From NCBI GenBank assembly GCA_015234045.1, contig JADFWU010000042.1, forward strand, positions 1-28,534: 28,534 nt of DNA. Reading direction: 5' to 3'. Of this stretch, positions 14,766 to 22,161 are shown in pieces. This stretch comes from Magnetococcales bacterium. GTDB lineage: Bacteria; Pseudomonadota; Magnetococcia; Magnetococcales; JADFWU01. The notes under the pieces are model-generated. The model searched no databases and had not been told where the DNA came from. It worked only from the letters and a program-made list of their open reading frames with translations. A program made the position numbers and the translations under genes. Numbering within the stretch: the first letter of the stretch is position 1; each line of letters starts with the position of its first letter.

Positions 14766-15779
14766 TTACATCACCTTGACAGGGCCATCCAGTTCACCAT
14801 TGATAAACTGTTTGATGACTGGGTGTTTCGAGTTGACGATATCAATGGATGGTCCAGCGGCAAGTACTTTGCCTTCGTGAAGTACGATGCCGTGATGTGC
14901 CCAGTTGAAAATCTCGGGAACTGCATGACTGATTACCACCATTGTATAGCGGGTACGCATATATGTGTCGCAGATCAAGTAGTGTATTGAGCGTTCGATA
15001 ATTGGGTCGAGTCCTGCGGTGGGCTCATCAAGCATGATGATCGAAGGCTGGGTGACCATGGCACGCGCAAGGGCAACACGTTTGACCATGCCACCACTGA
15101 GTTCTTCCGGGAATTTTCCACCCATATTGGGTAGATGTACTTCCCGAAGGGCTTTCTCAACGCGGCGCCGGATTTGATCTTCCTTCATTTTGGTTTTTTC
15201 CCGCAGAGGGAAAGCGATATTGTCGAACACGCTCATGGAGTCAAATAGAGCACCGCTCTGAAACAGCATGGAAAATTGCTGTCTAACCTTATTAAGTTGT
15301 GCATTGTTGAGCGTTGTGATGTCCTGGTCACCAATCCAAACGGAACCACTGTCGGGTTTCATTAAACCGATCATATGCTTCAGGCTGACAGATTTGCCGC
15401 CACCACTCAGACCGATAATAGCGGTGATTTTCTGGTTGGGAATTTCCAGATTGACATTATCCAGAATCCGGCGACCATCAAGTTCCTTCACCACATTTTC
15501 AAAGCGGATAATGGGCGCACATTCTCGGCTGCGCTGGTACTCCTGGCGTTCCTGATTCAGTTGTCTGCGCAGACAGTCCAACAGATCATGTTGGGTGATA
15601 TAGCCGAGAGAAACCAGGGCTTCACCGATCAGATCAGTATCGCTTTCCAGCTGATGGCTTAGTGCCTCTTCCACCTGCTGTTCAGTGACCAGACCTGCTT
15701 TGACCAGGAGAATACCAATCTGCCCAAGCTTGATGGCTTTGTCGGTGGTGGAGAGTGTTTGTGTCGTTGTTGCAGTCAA
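14766..15779 (-). CDS. mlaF: MlaF ABC ATPase with an N-terminal MshEN-like domain
   Basis: A 337-residue protein, about 70 longer than normal MlaF. The ATPase part (about 90-335) has Walker A GLSGGGKS (123-130), the signature LSGGMVKRVALARAM, Walker B IIMLDEPTAGLDP and an H-loop His in VVISHAVPE. It powers the lipid transporter with MlaE and MlaD. The extra N-terminal part contains two 24-residue repeats, residues 20-43 (QIGILLVKAGLV... to Q43) and 50-73 (LIGEALVSLGYI... to Q73). Both follow the MshEN motif xxGxxLxxxGxxxxxxLxxxLxxQ (Val for Leu at one site in the first). The usual first Arg is Gln or Leu. The start is TTG; the next in-frame Met lies inside the ATPase, so the extra domain belongs to this gene. 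Confidence 0.92.
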   Translation of the reverse strand: MTATTTQTLSTTDKAIKLGQIGILLVKAGLVTEQQVEEALSHQLESDTDLIGEALVSLGYITQHDLLDCLRRQLNQERQEYQRSRECAPIIRFENVVKELDGRRILDNVNLEIPNQKITAIIGLSGGGKSVSLKHMIGLMKPDSGSVWIGDQDITTLNNAQLNKVRQQFSMLFQSGALFDSMSVFDNIAFPLREKTKMKEDQIRRRVEKALREVHLPNMGGKFPEELSGGMVKRVALARAMVTQPSIIMLDEPTAGLDPIIERSIHYLICDTYMRTRYTMVVISHAVPEIFNWAHHGIVLHEGKVLAAGPSIDIVNSKHPVIKQFINGELDGPVKVM

Positions 15780-15846
15780 AGGAAGTTTCCCACTTAATAT
15801 CAGTGCGGATAGGCACTACCCGCAGTATCTATAGTGTGACAGTAGA

Positions 15847-16683
15847 TTATAACATCAGTGCGGTGATGAAGTAGTCACTCACCAAAATTAATACTGAGCA
15901 GAGAACAACAGCTGATGTCATGGCGGAACCGAGTCCTTCAGCTCCACGCTGAGTAAAATAGCCCTTGAAGGTACATATCCAGGCGATGATCAAACCAAAG
16001 CAGACGGATTTGATCAAACTGACGGTGATGTCCTTAGCCACAATCGCTGTTTCAATGCCACCAAAATAGGTGCCTTGACTCAGTCCCAACAGTTGAACAG
16101 CAACCAGATAACCGCCGTAGATACCAACGACACAGAAGATCACATTCAATAATGGCAGACTGATCAACGTGGCTTCGATGGCAGGTGTGACCAGAAGTTT
16201 CATGGAGTTGATACCCATGGTTTCCAGTGCGTCGATCTGTTCAGTGACGCGCATCATACCTAGCTTGGTTGTCAGTGCGGAGCCTGCGCGGCCTGTGACC
16301 ATGATGCCGGATAACACAGGGCCAAGTTCACGAATAATACTGGCGGCCACAGCAGGCCCGAGCATTGCTTCTGAGCCGAATCGAGATAGCGTGTAATAGC
16401 CCTGAAGAGCCAATACCATTCCAACAAAGGCACCAGTCAGTATGATAACAAACAGAGAGCGGATACCAATAAAATGGATCTGCGCCATGAGCGTTCGAGG
16501 CCGAAAGGGCGGCAGAACCATTTGTTTGATTGCCGCCAGTAGAAAAATAAACATGCATCCCATTTGATGCACGGTATTTAAACAATATTCTCCAAGAGCA
16601 CGGATAGGCTCCAGTAAAGAAGATTGTTGAGGATTGGATGCAGAAGGCGTTGCAGCCATGAGCGTACCTAGTAATTTATTCAT
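15847..16683 (-). CDS. mlaE: Phospholipid ABC transporter permease MlaE
   Basis: A 278-residue inner-membrane protein of the MlaE/YrbE family. About 20 N-terminal residues are polar. An amphipathic segment and several membrane helices follow, with the family signatures TGAFVGMVLALQGYYTLSRF, IRELGPVLSGIMVTGRAGSA, EQIDALETMGINSMKLLVTP and a GAEGLGSAMTSAVV end. It forms the membrane core of the MlaFED transporter. It is the first gene of the minus-strand mla operon, so the order is E-F-D-C rather than the F-E-D-C order of E. coli. Two ATG starts (16683 and 16659) are possible; neither has a strong ribosome site. mlaA lies divergently upstream. Confidence 0.94.
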   Translation of the reverse strand: MNKLLGTLMAATPSASNPQQSSLLEPIRALGEYCLNTVHQMGCMFIFLLAAIKQMVLPPFRPRTLMAQIHFIGIRSLFVIILTGAFVGMVLALQGYYTLSRFGSEAMLGPAVAASIIRELGPVLSGIMVTGRAGSALTTKLGMMRVTEQIDALETMGINSMKLLVTPAIEATLISLPLLNVIFCVVGIYGGYLVAVQLLGLSQGTYFGGIETAIVAKDITVSLIKSVCFGLIIAWICTFKGYFTQRGAEGLGSAMTSAVVLCSVLILVSDYFITALML

Positions 16684-16819
16684 GAATTATTGCAAACCAC
16701 CTCATGATCCACCATTATCAGCTGTGTTGGCAAGTGGGCAATTGGTTTTCAGTCGAGTTTTATTCCCTAATGGTGAATGGTGCGGCTCTCTTTTTTGTTG
16801 TGAGAGGCGTTTTTTGGGC

Positions 16820-16847
16820 TTGACGATTGATGCCCTGTTACTATCAA
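16820..16847 (+). promoter_or_regulatory. Possible promoter for mlaA
   Basis: A -35 TTGACG (16820-16825, 5 of 6) is followed after 16 bases by TATCAA (16842-16847, 4 of 6). It lies about 40 bases before the preferred mlaA start, in the divergent gap between mlaE and mlaA. Confidence 0.4.
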
Positions 16848-16889
16848 TGTGATACAAAATGTACTGCCTAAATGGTCAGAGGATTTGAC

Positions 16890-17630
16890 ATGACGGTCAC
16901 CCGCACCTGGATATTCTGCATTCTTTCATTTTTATGGATCATGGTCACGCATCCAGTTTATAGCAATCCGCCTGAACCGGTGGATCTTTGGGGTGATATG
17001 GATGCTGCCGAAGAGGCGGTATCCATTTCTGACCCGTTGGAGCCATTAAATCGTCTGATGTTCACGGTGAACGATAAACTCTATTTTTGGGTGTTGAAGC
17101 CTGTGGCCCAAGGGTATAGCGCATGGGTGCCGGAGGGTGGTCGCATTGCGGTGGACAACTTTTTCCACAATCTGGCGATGCCGGTTCACTTTGTCAATGC
17201 ACTGCTCCAAGGAAAGATTGGCCAAGCTGCGACAGAGGTCGGACGTTTTGGATTGAATACAGTTTTTGGTTTGTTTGGTCTGTTTGACGTGGCTGATGAA
17301 CATTTTAACATGAAAAGTGCTGATGAAGATTTTGGCCAGACCTTGGGACACTATGGTCTGGGTGAAGGGTGTTATATCGTCTGGCCTCTGTTTGGACCTT
17401 CCTCGCTTCGGGATTCGGTTGGTTTGGTGGCAGATGCCTATGTCCATCCACTCAGCTATGAACCAGAACATGAAAATGATCGTCTGGCACTTCGCGCTTT
17501 TGATCAGGAAAACGGTGTTTCCTTGAAAATAGGACTCTACGAGGGAATCAAAAAAGATGCCATCGATGATCCTTATCTGGCTCTCCGTGATTTCTGGGTA
17601 CAAAATCGGCGTGCCCGTGTTTCTGAATAG
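16890..17630 (+). CDS. mlaA: MlaA/VacJ-family outer-membrane phospholipid-removal protein
   Basis: A 246-residue protein from ATG 16890. The MlaA/VacJ domain (about 45-235) is clear: DPLEPLNRLMFTVNDKLYFW, VPEGGRIAVDNFFHNLAMPV, GRFGLNTVFGLFGLFDVA, DFGQTLGHYGLGEGCYIVWP, then LFGPSSLRDSVG. MlaA pulls misplaced phospholipids from the outer leaflet of the outer membrane and hands them to MlaC. The signal sequence (WIFCILSFLWIMVTHPVYS) ends like a normal signal-peptidase site. I see no lipobox, although E. coli MlaA is a lipoprotein. GAGGA lies 7 bases before ATG 16890; an ATG at 16872 lacks such a site. Divergent from mlaEFDC. Confidence 0.92.
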   Translation: MTVTRTWIFCILSFLWIMVTHPVYSNPPEPVDLWGDMDAAEEAVSISDPLEPLNRLMFTVNDKLYFWVLKPVAQGYSAWVPEGGRIAVDNFFHNLAMPVHFVNALLQGKIGQAATEVGRFGLNTVFGLFGLFDVADEHFNMKSADEDFGQTLGHYGLGEGCYIVWPLFGPSSLRDSVGLVADAYVHPLSYEPEHENDRLALRAFDQENGVSLKIGLYEGIKKDAIDDPYLALRDFWVQNRRARVSE

Positions 17631-17725
17631 CGCTCCATGTTTTTGAATGGTTCACAGACTGGGGTTTGGAAATCAAGACCAGTAGGCAGAAATAAGGGTC
17701 GCAGTAGGGTTTGAATCCAAGCTAA

Positions 17726-18469
17726 ATGAGAAATCACAGCGTTTGTGTCAATCGAATCAGCAGAGCGATAGTGATATGTGTGGTATTTCTATTGGGCGGT
17801 TGTACTTCCATGACCATGGAGGAGTTCCAACAGGCTGCTGATGAGTTTCAGTTCAGCGATATTGCCAAGAGCGATGTCAATCTGGTGGTGGAGGTTCATC
17901 AACAGGAGGTGATGGCTTCACTTCGCAAGCTGATGGTTAAGATGTATCGACGTAATCCGCGTGAATTCAAGAAGGCGGGCTTGGCCTATACGGAAGCGCA
18001 GATTGAGTCCTATGTTGCGGCGTTGTTTGATACTGAACATGATTGGCGTTTTGCAGAACTGGATTACCGCAAAAATATTGACAGCATACACCTTGCCTTT
18101 AATCCACGCTATCAGGGCGACCGCGTTTTTGCGTTGTTCGTGGGTTTGGGTTCCATGATCATGACCTCTTACAATGATAAGCGGGAGTTTTTTGTCCTTG
18201 ACGATCTGGATGCACAGAAACTCTATAACAGTGCTCGAAATGTTGAAATTGCCATTTGGAAACTCAATCATATCCGCGATGAACAGGGTGCGTTGCTGTT
18301 ATTGAGTAACGAGGATGGCGGTTTGGTTCGAAATTTCAGTTTTGAACGGTTGGCGGGTAAGGTGATTGCGCTTCAGGATGCCATGTCCAAGGTCGTGGCG
18401 ACCAAGAGTAAGCGCATTATTAAGGATGCTATTCAGTTTATCGCCTCAAAGGTGTTTCTGCCGATTTAG
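17726..18469 (+). CDS. Predicted lipoprotein of unknown function
   Basis: A 247-residue protein. A long signal sequence ends in a clear lipobox, LLGGC, with the lipidated Cys near residue 26. The residue after Cys is Thr, with no Asp retention signal, so sorting to the outer membrane is likely. The rest is helical and charged, with VEVHQQEVMASLRKLMVKMY, RRNPREFKKAGLAYTEAQIE and a hydrophobic stretch VFALFVGLGSMIM near residue 135. I do not recognise a named domain; similar lipoproteins of unknown function are known to me from other proteobacteria. It follows mlaA by 95 bases on the same strand, so co-transcription and an envelope role are possible, but this is inference. Confidence 0.75.
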   Translation: MRNHSVCVNRISRAIVICVVFLLGGCTSMTMEEFQQAADEFQFSDIAKSDVNLVVEVHQQEVMASLRKLMVKMYRRNPREFKKAGLAYTEAQIESYVAALFDTEHDWRFAELDYRKNIDSIHLAFNPRYQGDRVFALFVGLGSMIMTSYNDKREFFVLDDLDAQKLYNSARNVEIAIWKLNHIRDEQGALLLLSNEDGGLVRNFSFERLAGKVIALQDAMSKVVATKSKRIIKDAIQFIASKVFLPI

Positions 18470-18503
18470 GGGGATGGGAAAATAATCATCCCTCTCTGTT
18501 TTC
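18469..18503 (+). terminator. Weak terminator after the lipoprotein gene
   Basis: GGGATG (18471-18476) pairs with CATCCC (18487-18492) around a 10-base loop, and the pair extends by one or two weaker base pairs. An interrupted T-rich stretch follows. Its strength is uncertain. Confidence 0.45.
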
Positions 18504-18509
18504 GATATA

Positions 18510-18538
18510 TTGAGCTTACTGTAAAGCAACGCTATACT
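18510..18538 (+). promoter_or_regulatory. Promoter upstream of the TPR - L,D-transpeptidase pair
   Basis: TTGAGC (18510-18515) and TATACT (18533-18538, 5 of 6 to consensus) are separated by exactly 17 bases. The promoter follows the weak terminator and lies about 115-130 bases before the TPR gene start. Confidence 0.55.
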
Positions 18539-18653
18539 GTGGTTTTAGCTTATAATCAGTAACTTTATTGCTTGATATATGTTTCAAATCGGCCTCAAAA
18601 CAATCGCATAAACGCAGGCAGGCCGTTTGTTTGGCAAATAGAGTTGACCTGCT

Positions 18654-19901
18654 ATGGACGACCTCATGAAACTGTTCCAGATAATCCTGTTGGGTCTTTT
18701 GGTTATATTTCAGGCCAGTAGTGTTTCTGCTACTCCTGAAGATGCGTTGGATCGCATTCTTTCTCTGGCAGACCAGGAGAAATATCAAGAGGCAACGGAT
18801 CAGCTAGATCGGTTTTTGCACACCTATCCAACAAATCCTCAAGGTCAATTTTTGCATGGTTTGCTGTTAACTCATATGGGTAAACACAAAGATGCGATAC
18901 GCATTTTCAAACAATTGACCGAAGCCTACCCTGAATTGCCGGAACCCTATAATAATCTAGCGGTTCTCTACGCTGAACAAGGCGATCTGGAGCAGGCAAG
19001 AATGGCGCTGTTACGGGCCATTAAGACTGATCCGGTATACAGCACAGCGTTGGATAATTTGGGCGATATCTATGCTTTGATGGCCACCAGTGCCTATACT
19101 AAAGCATTGAAAATGAGCAAGGATAGTGAAGAAACCCGCGCCAAGCTTAATTTGGTCAATCAGTTGACCAATCGCGGCGATGGAAATCACAATAGTGGTG
19201 TGATTGGTGCGTTTAAACGCAGTGAAAAGACACAACCGTCAGCAGCTAGAGTAGCGCATAAATCAGAGATCAAATCCGCTTTGGTTACATCCAGTTCGCC
19301 CACACCCATACCGGTTCATAAGAGCATACAAAAGCCAGTTGAATCAACAAAAACAGCTGAGATCAAACCAGCAACTCAATCTCTGGTACTCAGTCGTACA
19401 CCGCCTGTTTATCCAGGGAAAGCACAGAAGCTTGCACCGGTTGTTTCTCCACGAAGAGTCGTACAGGCACCAACACCTGCACCAGCCATGAAGCCGCCGG
19501 TTCCAAAACCGGTTCAGCGCAGAGTGGTGGATAAGGCTGCCCAACAACAGCAACTTTTGAGACAGGAGATCCAAAATATGGTCTCCCGATGGGCGACTGA
19601 TTGGTCGGCTCAAAAAATATCTGGCTATACCAGTCACTATGCCCCAAATTTTCGGGGTATGGATGCCGAAACACGGCGCGTTTGGGAAAAGAAACGCAGT
19701 TGGGTGCTAAGTCGTCCCAAGTATATCCGCGTTCAAGTGTCAAACCTCAAGACTGTCTTGCGTGGAAATGATCAGGCTGAAGCGACCTTTATGCAGGATT
19801 ATCGTTCAGACCGTTATCATGATCGGGTGTCCAAAACGCTATTTTTGCAGAAAAAAAAGGGACGCTGGAAAATAGTTCAGGAACGTTCAAATGGAGGATG
19901 A
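18654..19901 (+). CDS. Periplasmic TPR protein with C-terminal NTF2-like (Cds6-type) domain
   Basis: A 415-residue protein. A signal peptide ends SVSA near residue 26 (an ATG at 18666 would shorten it by four). TPR-type repeats follow at about 35-170 (DALDRILSLADQEKYQEATD, FLHGLLLTHMGKHKDAIRIF, NNLAVLYAEQGDLEQARMAL, ALDNLGDIYALMATSAYTKA). Next comes a proline-, lysine- and threonine-rich linker of about 130 residues. The end is an NTF2-like domain (about 305-415), with RWATDWSAQKISGYTSHYAP and FMQDYRSDRYHDRVSKTLFL. This TPR plus Cds6-like layout occurs with L,D-transpeptidases, and here the next gene is one, overlapping by 11 bases. A role as its periplasmic partner or scaffold is inferred. 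Confidence 0.85.
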   Translation: MDDLMKLFQIILLGLLVIFQASSVSATPEDALDRILSLADQEKYQEATDQLDRFLHTYPTNPQGQFLHGLLLTHMGKHKDAIRIFKQLTEAYPELPEPYNNLAVLYAEQGDLEQARMALLRAIKTDPVYSTALDNLGDIYALMATSAYTKALKMSKDSEETRAKLNLVNQLTNRGDGNHNSGVIGAFKRSEKTQPSAARVAHKSEIKSALVTSSSPTPIPVHKSIQKPVESTKTAEIKPATQSLVLSRTPPVYPGKAQKLAPVVSPRRVVQAPTPAPAMKPPVPKPVQRRVVDKAAQQQQLLRQEIQNMVSRWATDWSAQKISGYTSHYAPNFRGMDAETRRVWEKKRSWVLSRPKYIRVQVSNLKTVLRGNDQAEATFMQDYRSDRYHDRVSKTLFLQKKKGRWKIVQERSNGG

Positions 19902-21135
19902 CCTTCAAATAGTCAAACGCGCAAAAGGTGGTTTTATTCACCTGTTTGCTCTGATATTTTTGTGTTTTTCGCATGCTGTTCTGGCCTCTAATCCTCCTGC
20001 GGTTGATATTCTTAAATTGAGTAATGCCGACATTAAAACAGCCCAGCATGAACGGCTGTTTATTCAAGGTATTCAAACGATTGGTCAGGGGCATATTGCA
20101 GTTGCCTTGCAGCAGTTTGCAACGTTGACCACTGAAGCACCTGATTTTCGATTGGCGCAATTGATCTACGGTGATCTACTATTGGCGCAAGCCCATCCAT
20201 TGTCTGGATTTGGCAATGGTGCGTTAGCCAATCAGAGATTGAATAGTTTGCTGGAAGAGGCGCGATCTCGTATTCGTCACTGGAGTGCGCACAATTCTGC
20301 CAATCGTATTCCCGCCTCTTTGCTACATTTGTCACACAGTCAAGAAAAAGTGGTGGTGGTGGATGTTGAAAATGCCCGACTCTACCTTTTTCACAATGAA
20401 GAGGGTGTGCCGGATCTGGTGGCAGATTACTATGTGTCCAGTGGTCGCAATGGTGCTGAAAAGCGTTGGGCAGGTGATAAAAAGACACCGGTTGGTCTCT
20501 ATTTTGTGACAGATTATCTGCCGGGCAACAGTTTACCTGATTTTTATGGATCAGGAGCACTACCGTTGAACTATCCCAACGAATGGGATAAGCGACATCG
20601 TCGTACTGGTTCTGGTATCTGGTTGCATGGTACGCCGACCAATACCTACAGCCGTCCACCACGGGCCAGTGATGGCTGTGTGGCATTGACCAATCTGGAT
20701 TTTGAGTTTCTTGAAGAGCAAGTTGGTGTTGGTACACCGGTGATTATTACCGAAAATATCGAATGGCTGGACCCTTTGGAGTGGAAACAGCGCAAAGAGA
20801 TATTCTTAGATCAATTTCAGAGTTGGAGCCATGATTGGCTTAGCCACGATCTGCATCGTGCCATTCAGCACTATTCTGAAGGGTTCCACAATCATCGACA
20901 CGATTTCAAAGAGTGGCAGCAGGTGATGCCTGATATGTTTAACCAATGGCCTGCCCATACTGAATTGCCCTCGGATCTCAGTGTCATCGGTTATCCTGGT
21001 GAAAAAGATCTGATGGTTGTGACATTTTCACAGAGTGACGTTTCAAATGATCTGCCGCGCCCGGTATTGAGAAGGCAGTATTGGCAGATGGAATCGGTTG
21101 GTGCTTGGAAGATCGTCTATGAAGATCAAGGGTAA
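19891..21135 (+). CDS. L,D-transpeptidase (YkuD domain) with C-terminal NTF2-like domain
   Basis: A 414-residue secreted protein. A signal segment spans about residues 14-33 (IHLFALIFLCFSHAVLAS). A helical region carrying short repeats follows. The YkuD catalytic domain (about 150-290) contains VVVVDVENARLYLF and has catalytic His246 in LHGTP and Cys263 in SDGCVALTN. The C-terminal 110 residues form a Cds6/NTF2-like domain resembling the end of the preceding protein. Such enzymes make 3-3 peptidoglycan cross-links or attach or cleave proteins at meso-diaminopimelate. Which of these applies is unknown. The start overlaps the TPR gene by 11 bases, so translation is probably coupled. A YafK-type enzyme is another label I considered. 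Confidence 0.92.
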   Translation: MEDDLQIVKRAKGGFIHLFALIFLCFSHAVLASNPPAVDILKLSNADIKTAQHERLFIQGIQTIGQGHIAVALQQFATLTTEAPDFRLAQLIYGDLLLAQAHPLSGFGNGALANQRLNSLLEEARSRIRHWSAHNSANRIPASLLHLSHSQEKVVVVDVENARLYLFHNEEGVPDLVADYYVSSGRNGAEKRWAGDKKTPVGLYFVTDYLPGNSLPDFYGSGALPLNYPNEWDKRHRRTGSGIWLHGTPTNTYSRPPRASDGCVALTNLDFEFLEEQVGVGTPVIITENIEWLDPLEWKQRKEIFLDQFQSWSHDWLSHDLHRAIQHYSEGFHNHRHDFKEWQQVMPDMFNQWPAHTELPSDLSVIGYPGEKDLMVVTFSQSDVSNDLPRPVLRRQYWQMESVGAWKIVYEDQG

Positions 21136-21201
21136 CGCTTTGTTTGGAGCCTTCGGTTATCAAATGGAATATCAAGCAGTGAACCCAATATTGGGCTGTC
21201 T

Positions 21202-21669
21202 ATGCTGGTAAAAGCGACAATTTCAGCACATGCACTGATTGTGGATCAATCAGCCATCGAGAACGGCCTTCGGGTATTGATGGTACGCTTGGCGTATCGT
21301 GATCATCGCTGGCGCACATGGTCTTTTCCCGGTGGATATGTGGATGAAAATGAAACCCTCGAATCTGCGCTTGCACGTGAAGTAGTGGAAGAGGTGGGCG
21401 TTGTCTTGAAACAGACTGTTCAGGTTCAGACTGTGCCGATTATTGGACCGGAAAAAAAGCCGCATGTGGGCTTTTTATTTCGTTGTGATGCCTGGGAAGG
21501 TGAACCTACCCGTGTGAGTCATGAACTGTTGGAAGTGGCTTGGTTTACCGAGTCGGATTTCCACCAAAAGGCCCGTGAATCCAAACTGGCCTATGCTGAA
21601 ATGTGTAACCAGGTTTCATGCCTGGGTTGGACACTACCTGAAAGGAGTGGATCATGCGATCAATATTGA
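21202..21669 (+). CDS. NUDIX hydrolase
   Basis: A 155-residue protein with a complete NUDIX box: FPGGYVDENETLESALAREV, followed by VEEVGV. The metal-binding glutamates are present. A second recognisable strand is KPHVGFLFRCDAWEGEP. The substrate is not assignable. The gene follows the L,D-transpeptidase by 66 bases and its 3' end overlaps the next small gene by 16 bases, suggesting a shared transcript. It is not closely similar to the NUDIX protein at 7763. Confidence 0.88.
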   Translation: MLVKATISAHALIVDQSAIENGLRVLMVRLAYRDHRWRTWSFPGGYVDENETLESALAREVVEEVGVVLKQTVQVQTVPIIGPEKKPHVGFLFRCDAWEGEPTRVSHELLEVAWFTESDFHQKARESKLAYAEMCNQVSCLGWTLPERSGSCDQY

Positions 21670-21998
21670 TAGCAGTGCTTATGGGATTGAGCATATGTGT
21701 AATCGTTCAGCCGCTCCAGGCTCAGGAAGCTGTAGAGACTAACCCGGAAAGTACACAGTCTGGTCCGGTTAGTGAGCACCTTGGCGCGGCGGGCCATCAT
21801 CTTTGGGAAGCGATGAAATCCATGGGTGAAGCCAGCAGCGACGCGCTTGTAACCCATGGCGGTTCCATAAAAGAGGGTGCCAAGCAGATGTGGCAGAGTA
21901 CTGGTGAAGCCCTAAAGGATCTTAAAGAACAGATGTTTGGTGATGATACGAATATGGACCAACTGAAAACACCTGATACGCATCAACCGACAATTTAA
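21654..21998 (+). CDS. Small secreted protein of unknown function
   Basis: A 114-residue protein with a clear Sec signal peptide (residues 1-24, ending PLQAQ). The mature part is about 90 residues and predicted mainly helical, with amphipathic stretches HHLWEAMKSMGEASSDALV and KQMWQSTGEALKDLKEQMF. There is no lipobox and no domain I recognise. AAAGGAG is located about 8-14 bases before the ATG. The overlap with the NUDIX gene and the good ribosome site argue that it is real. Confidence 0.7.
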   Translation: MRSILIAVLMGLSICVIVQPLQAQEAVETNPESTQSGPVSEHLGAAGHHLWEAMKSMGEASSDALVTHGGSIKEGAKQMWQSTGEALKDLKEQMFGDDTNMDQLKTPDTHQPTI

Positions 21999-22025
21999 AC
22001 CTTTCTGGAAACCATCACTAGCGTC

Positions 22026-22059
22026 ATTACAGTACGTCAAATTTTCCTAACCCTGTAAT
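22026..22059. repeat. Inverted repeat ATTACAG...CTGTAAT
   Basis: ATTACAG (22026-22032) and CTGTAAT (22053-22059) are perfect 7-base inverted arms separated by 20 bases. They lie in the gap between the small secreted gene and the converging kinase gene. There is no strong T tract. It could be a weak convergent terminator or a chance match. Confidence 0.3.
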
Positions 22060-22161
22060 TACTGCACACTCAAATATTGCACAAAAGCTTCACCATGGTC
22101 TTCACTCAGTTTGTAATTCATTGTCTAATTTCGGATCGAAATTACTCTATTTGAAAAAGGA

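Noticed and set aside
17046-17603. 185-codon open frame opposite mlaA
   Set aside because: Fully inside mlaA on the other strand, no family motif.
20060-20737. 225-codon open frame on the minus strand inside the L,D-transpeptidase
   Set aside because: Opposite a clear catalytic-domain gene; composition (many His, Gln, Pro, Trp) typical of an antisense shadow.
7763-21669. The two NUDIX genes as a recent duplication
   Set aside because: Outside the NUDIX box the two proteins show little similarity by eye; they look like distant family members.
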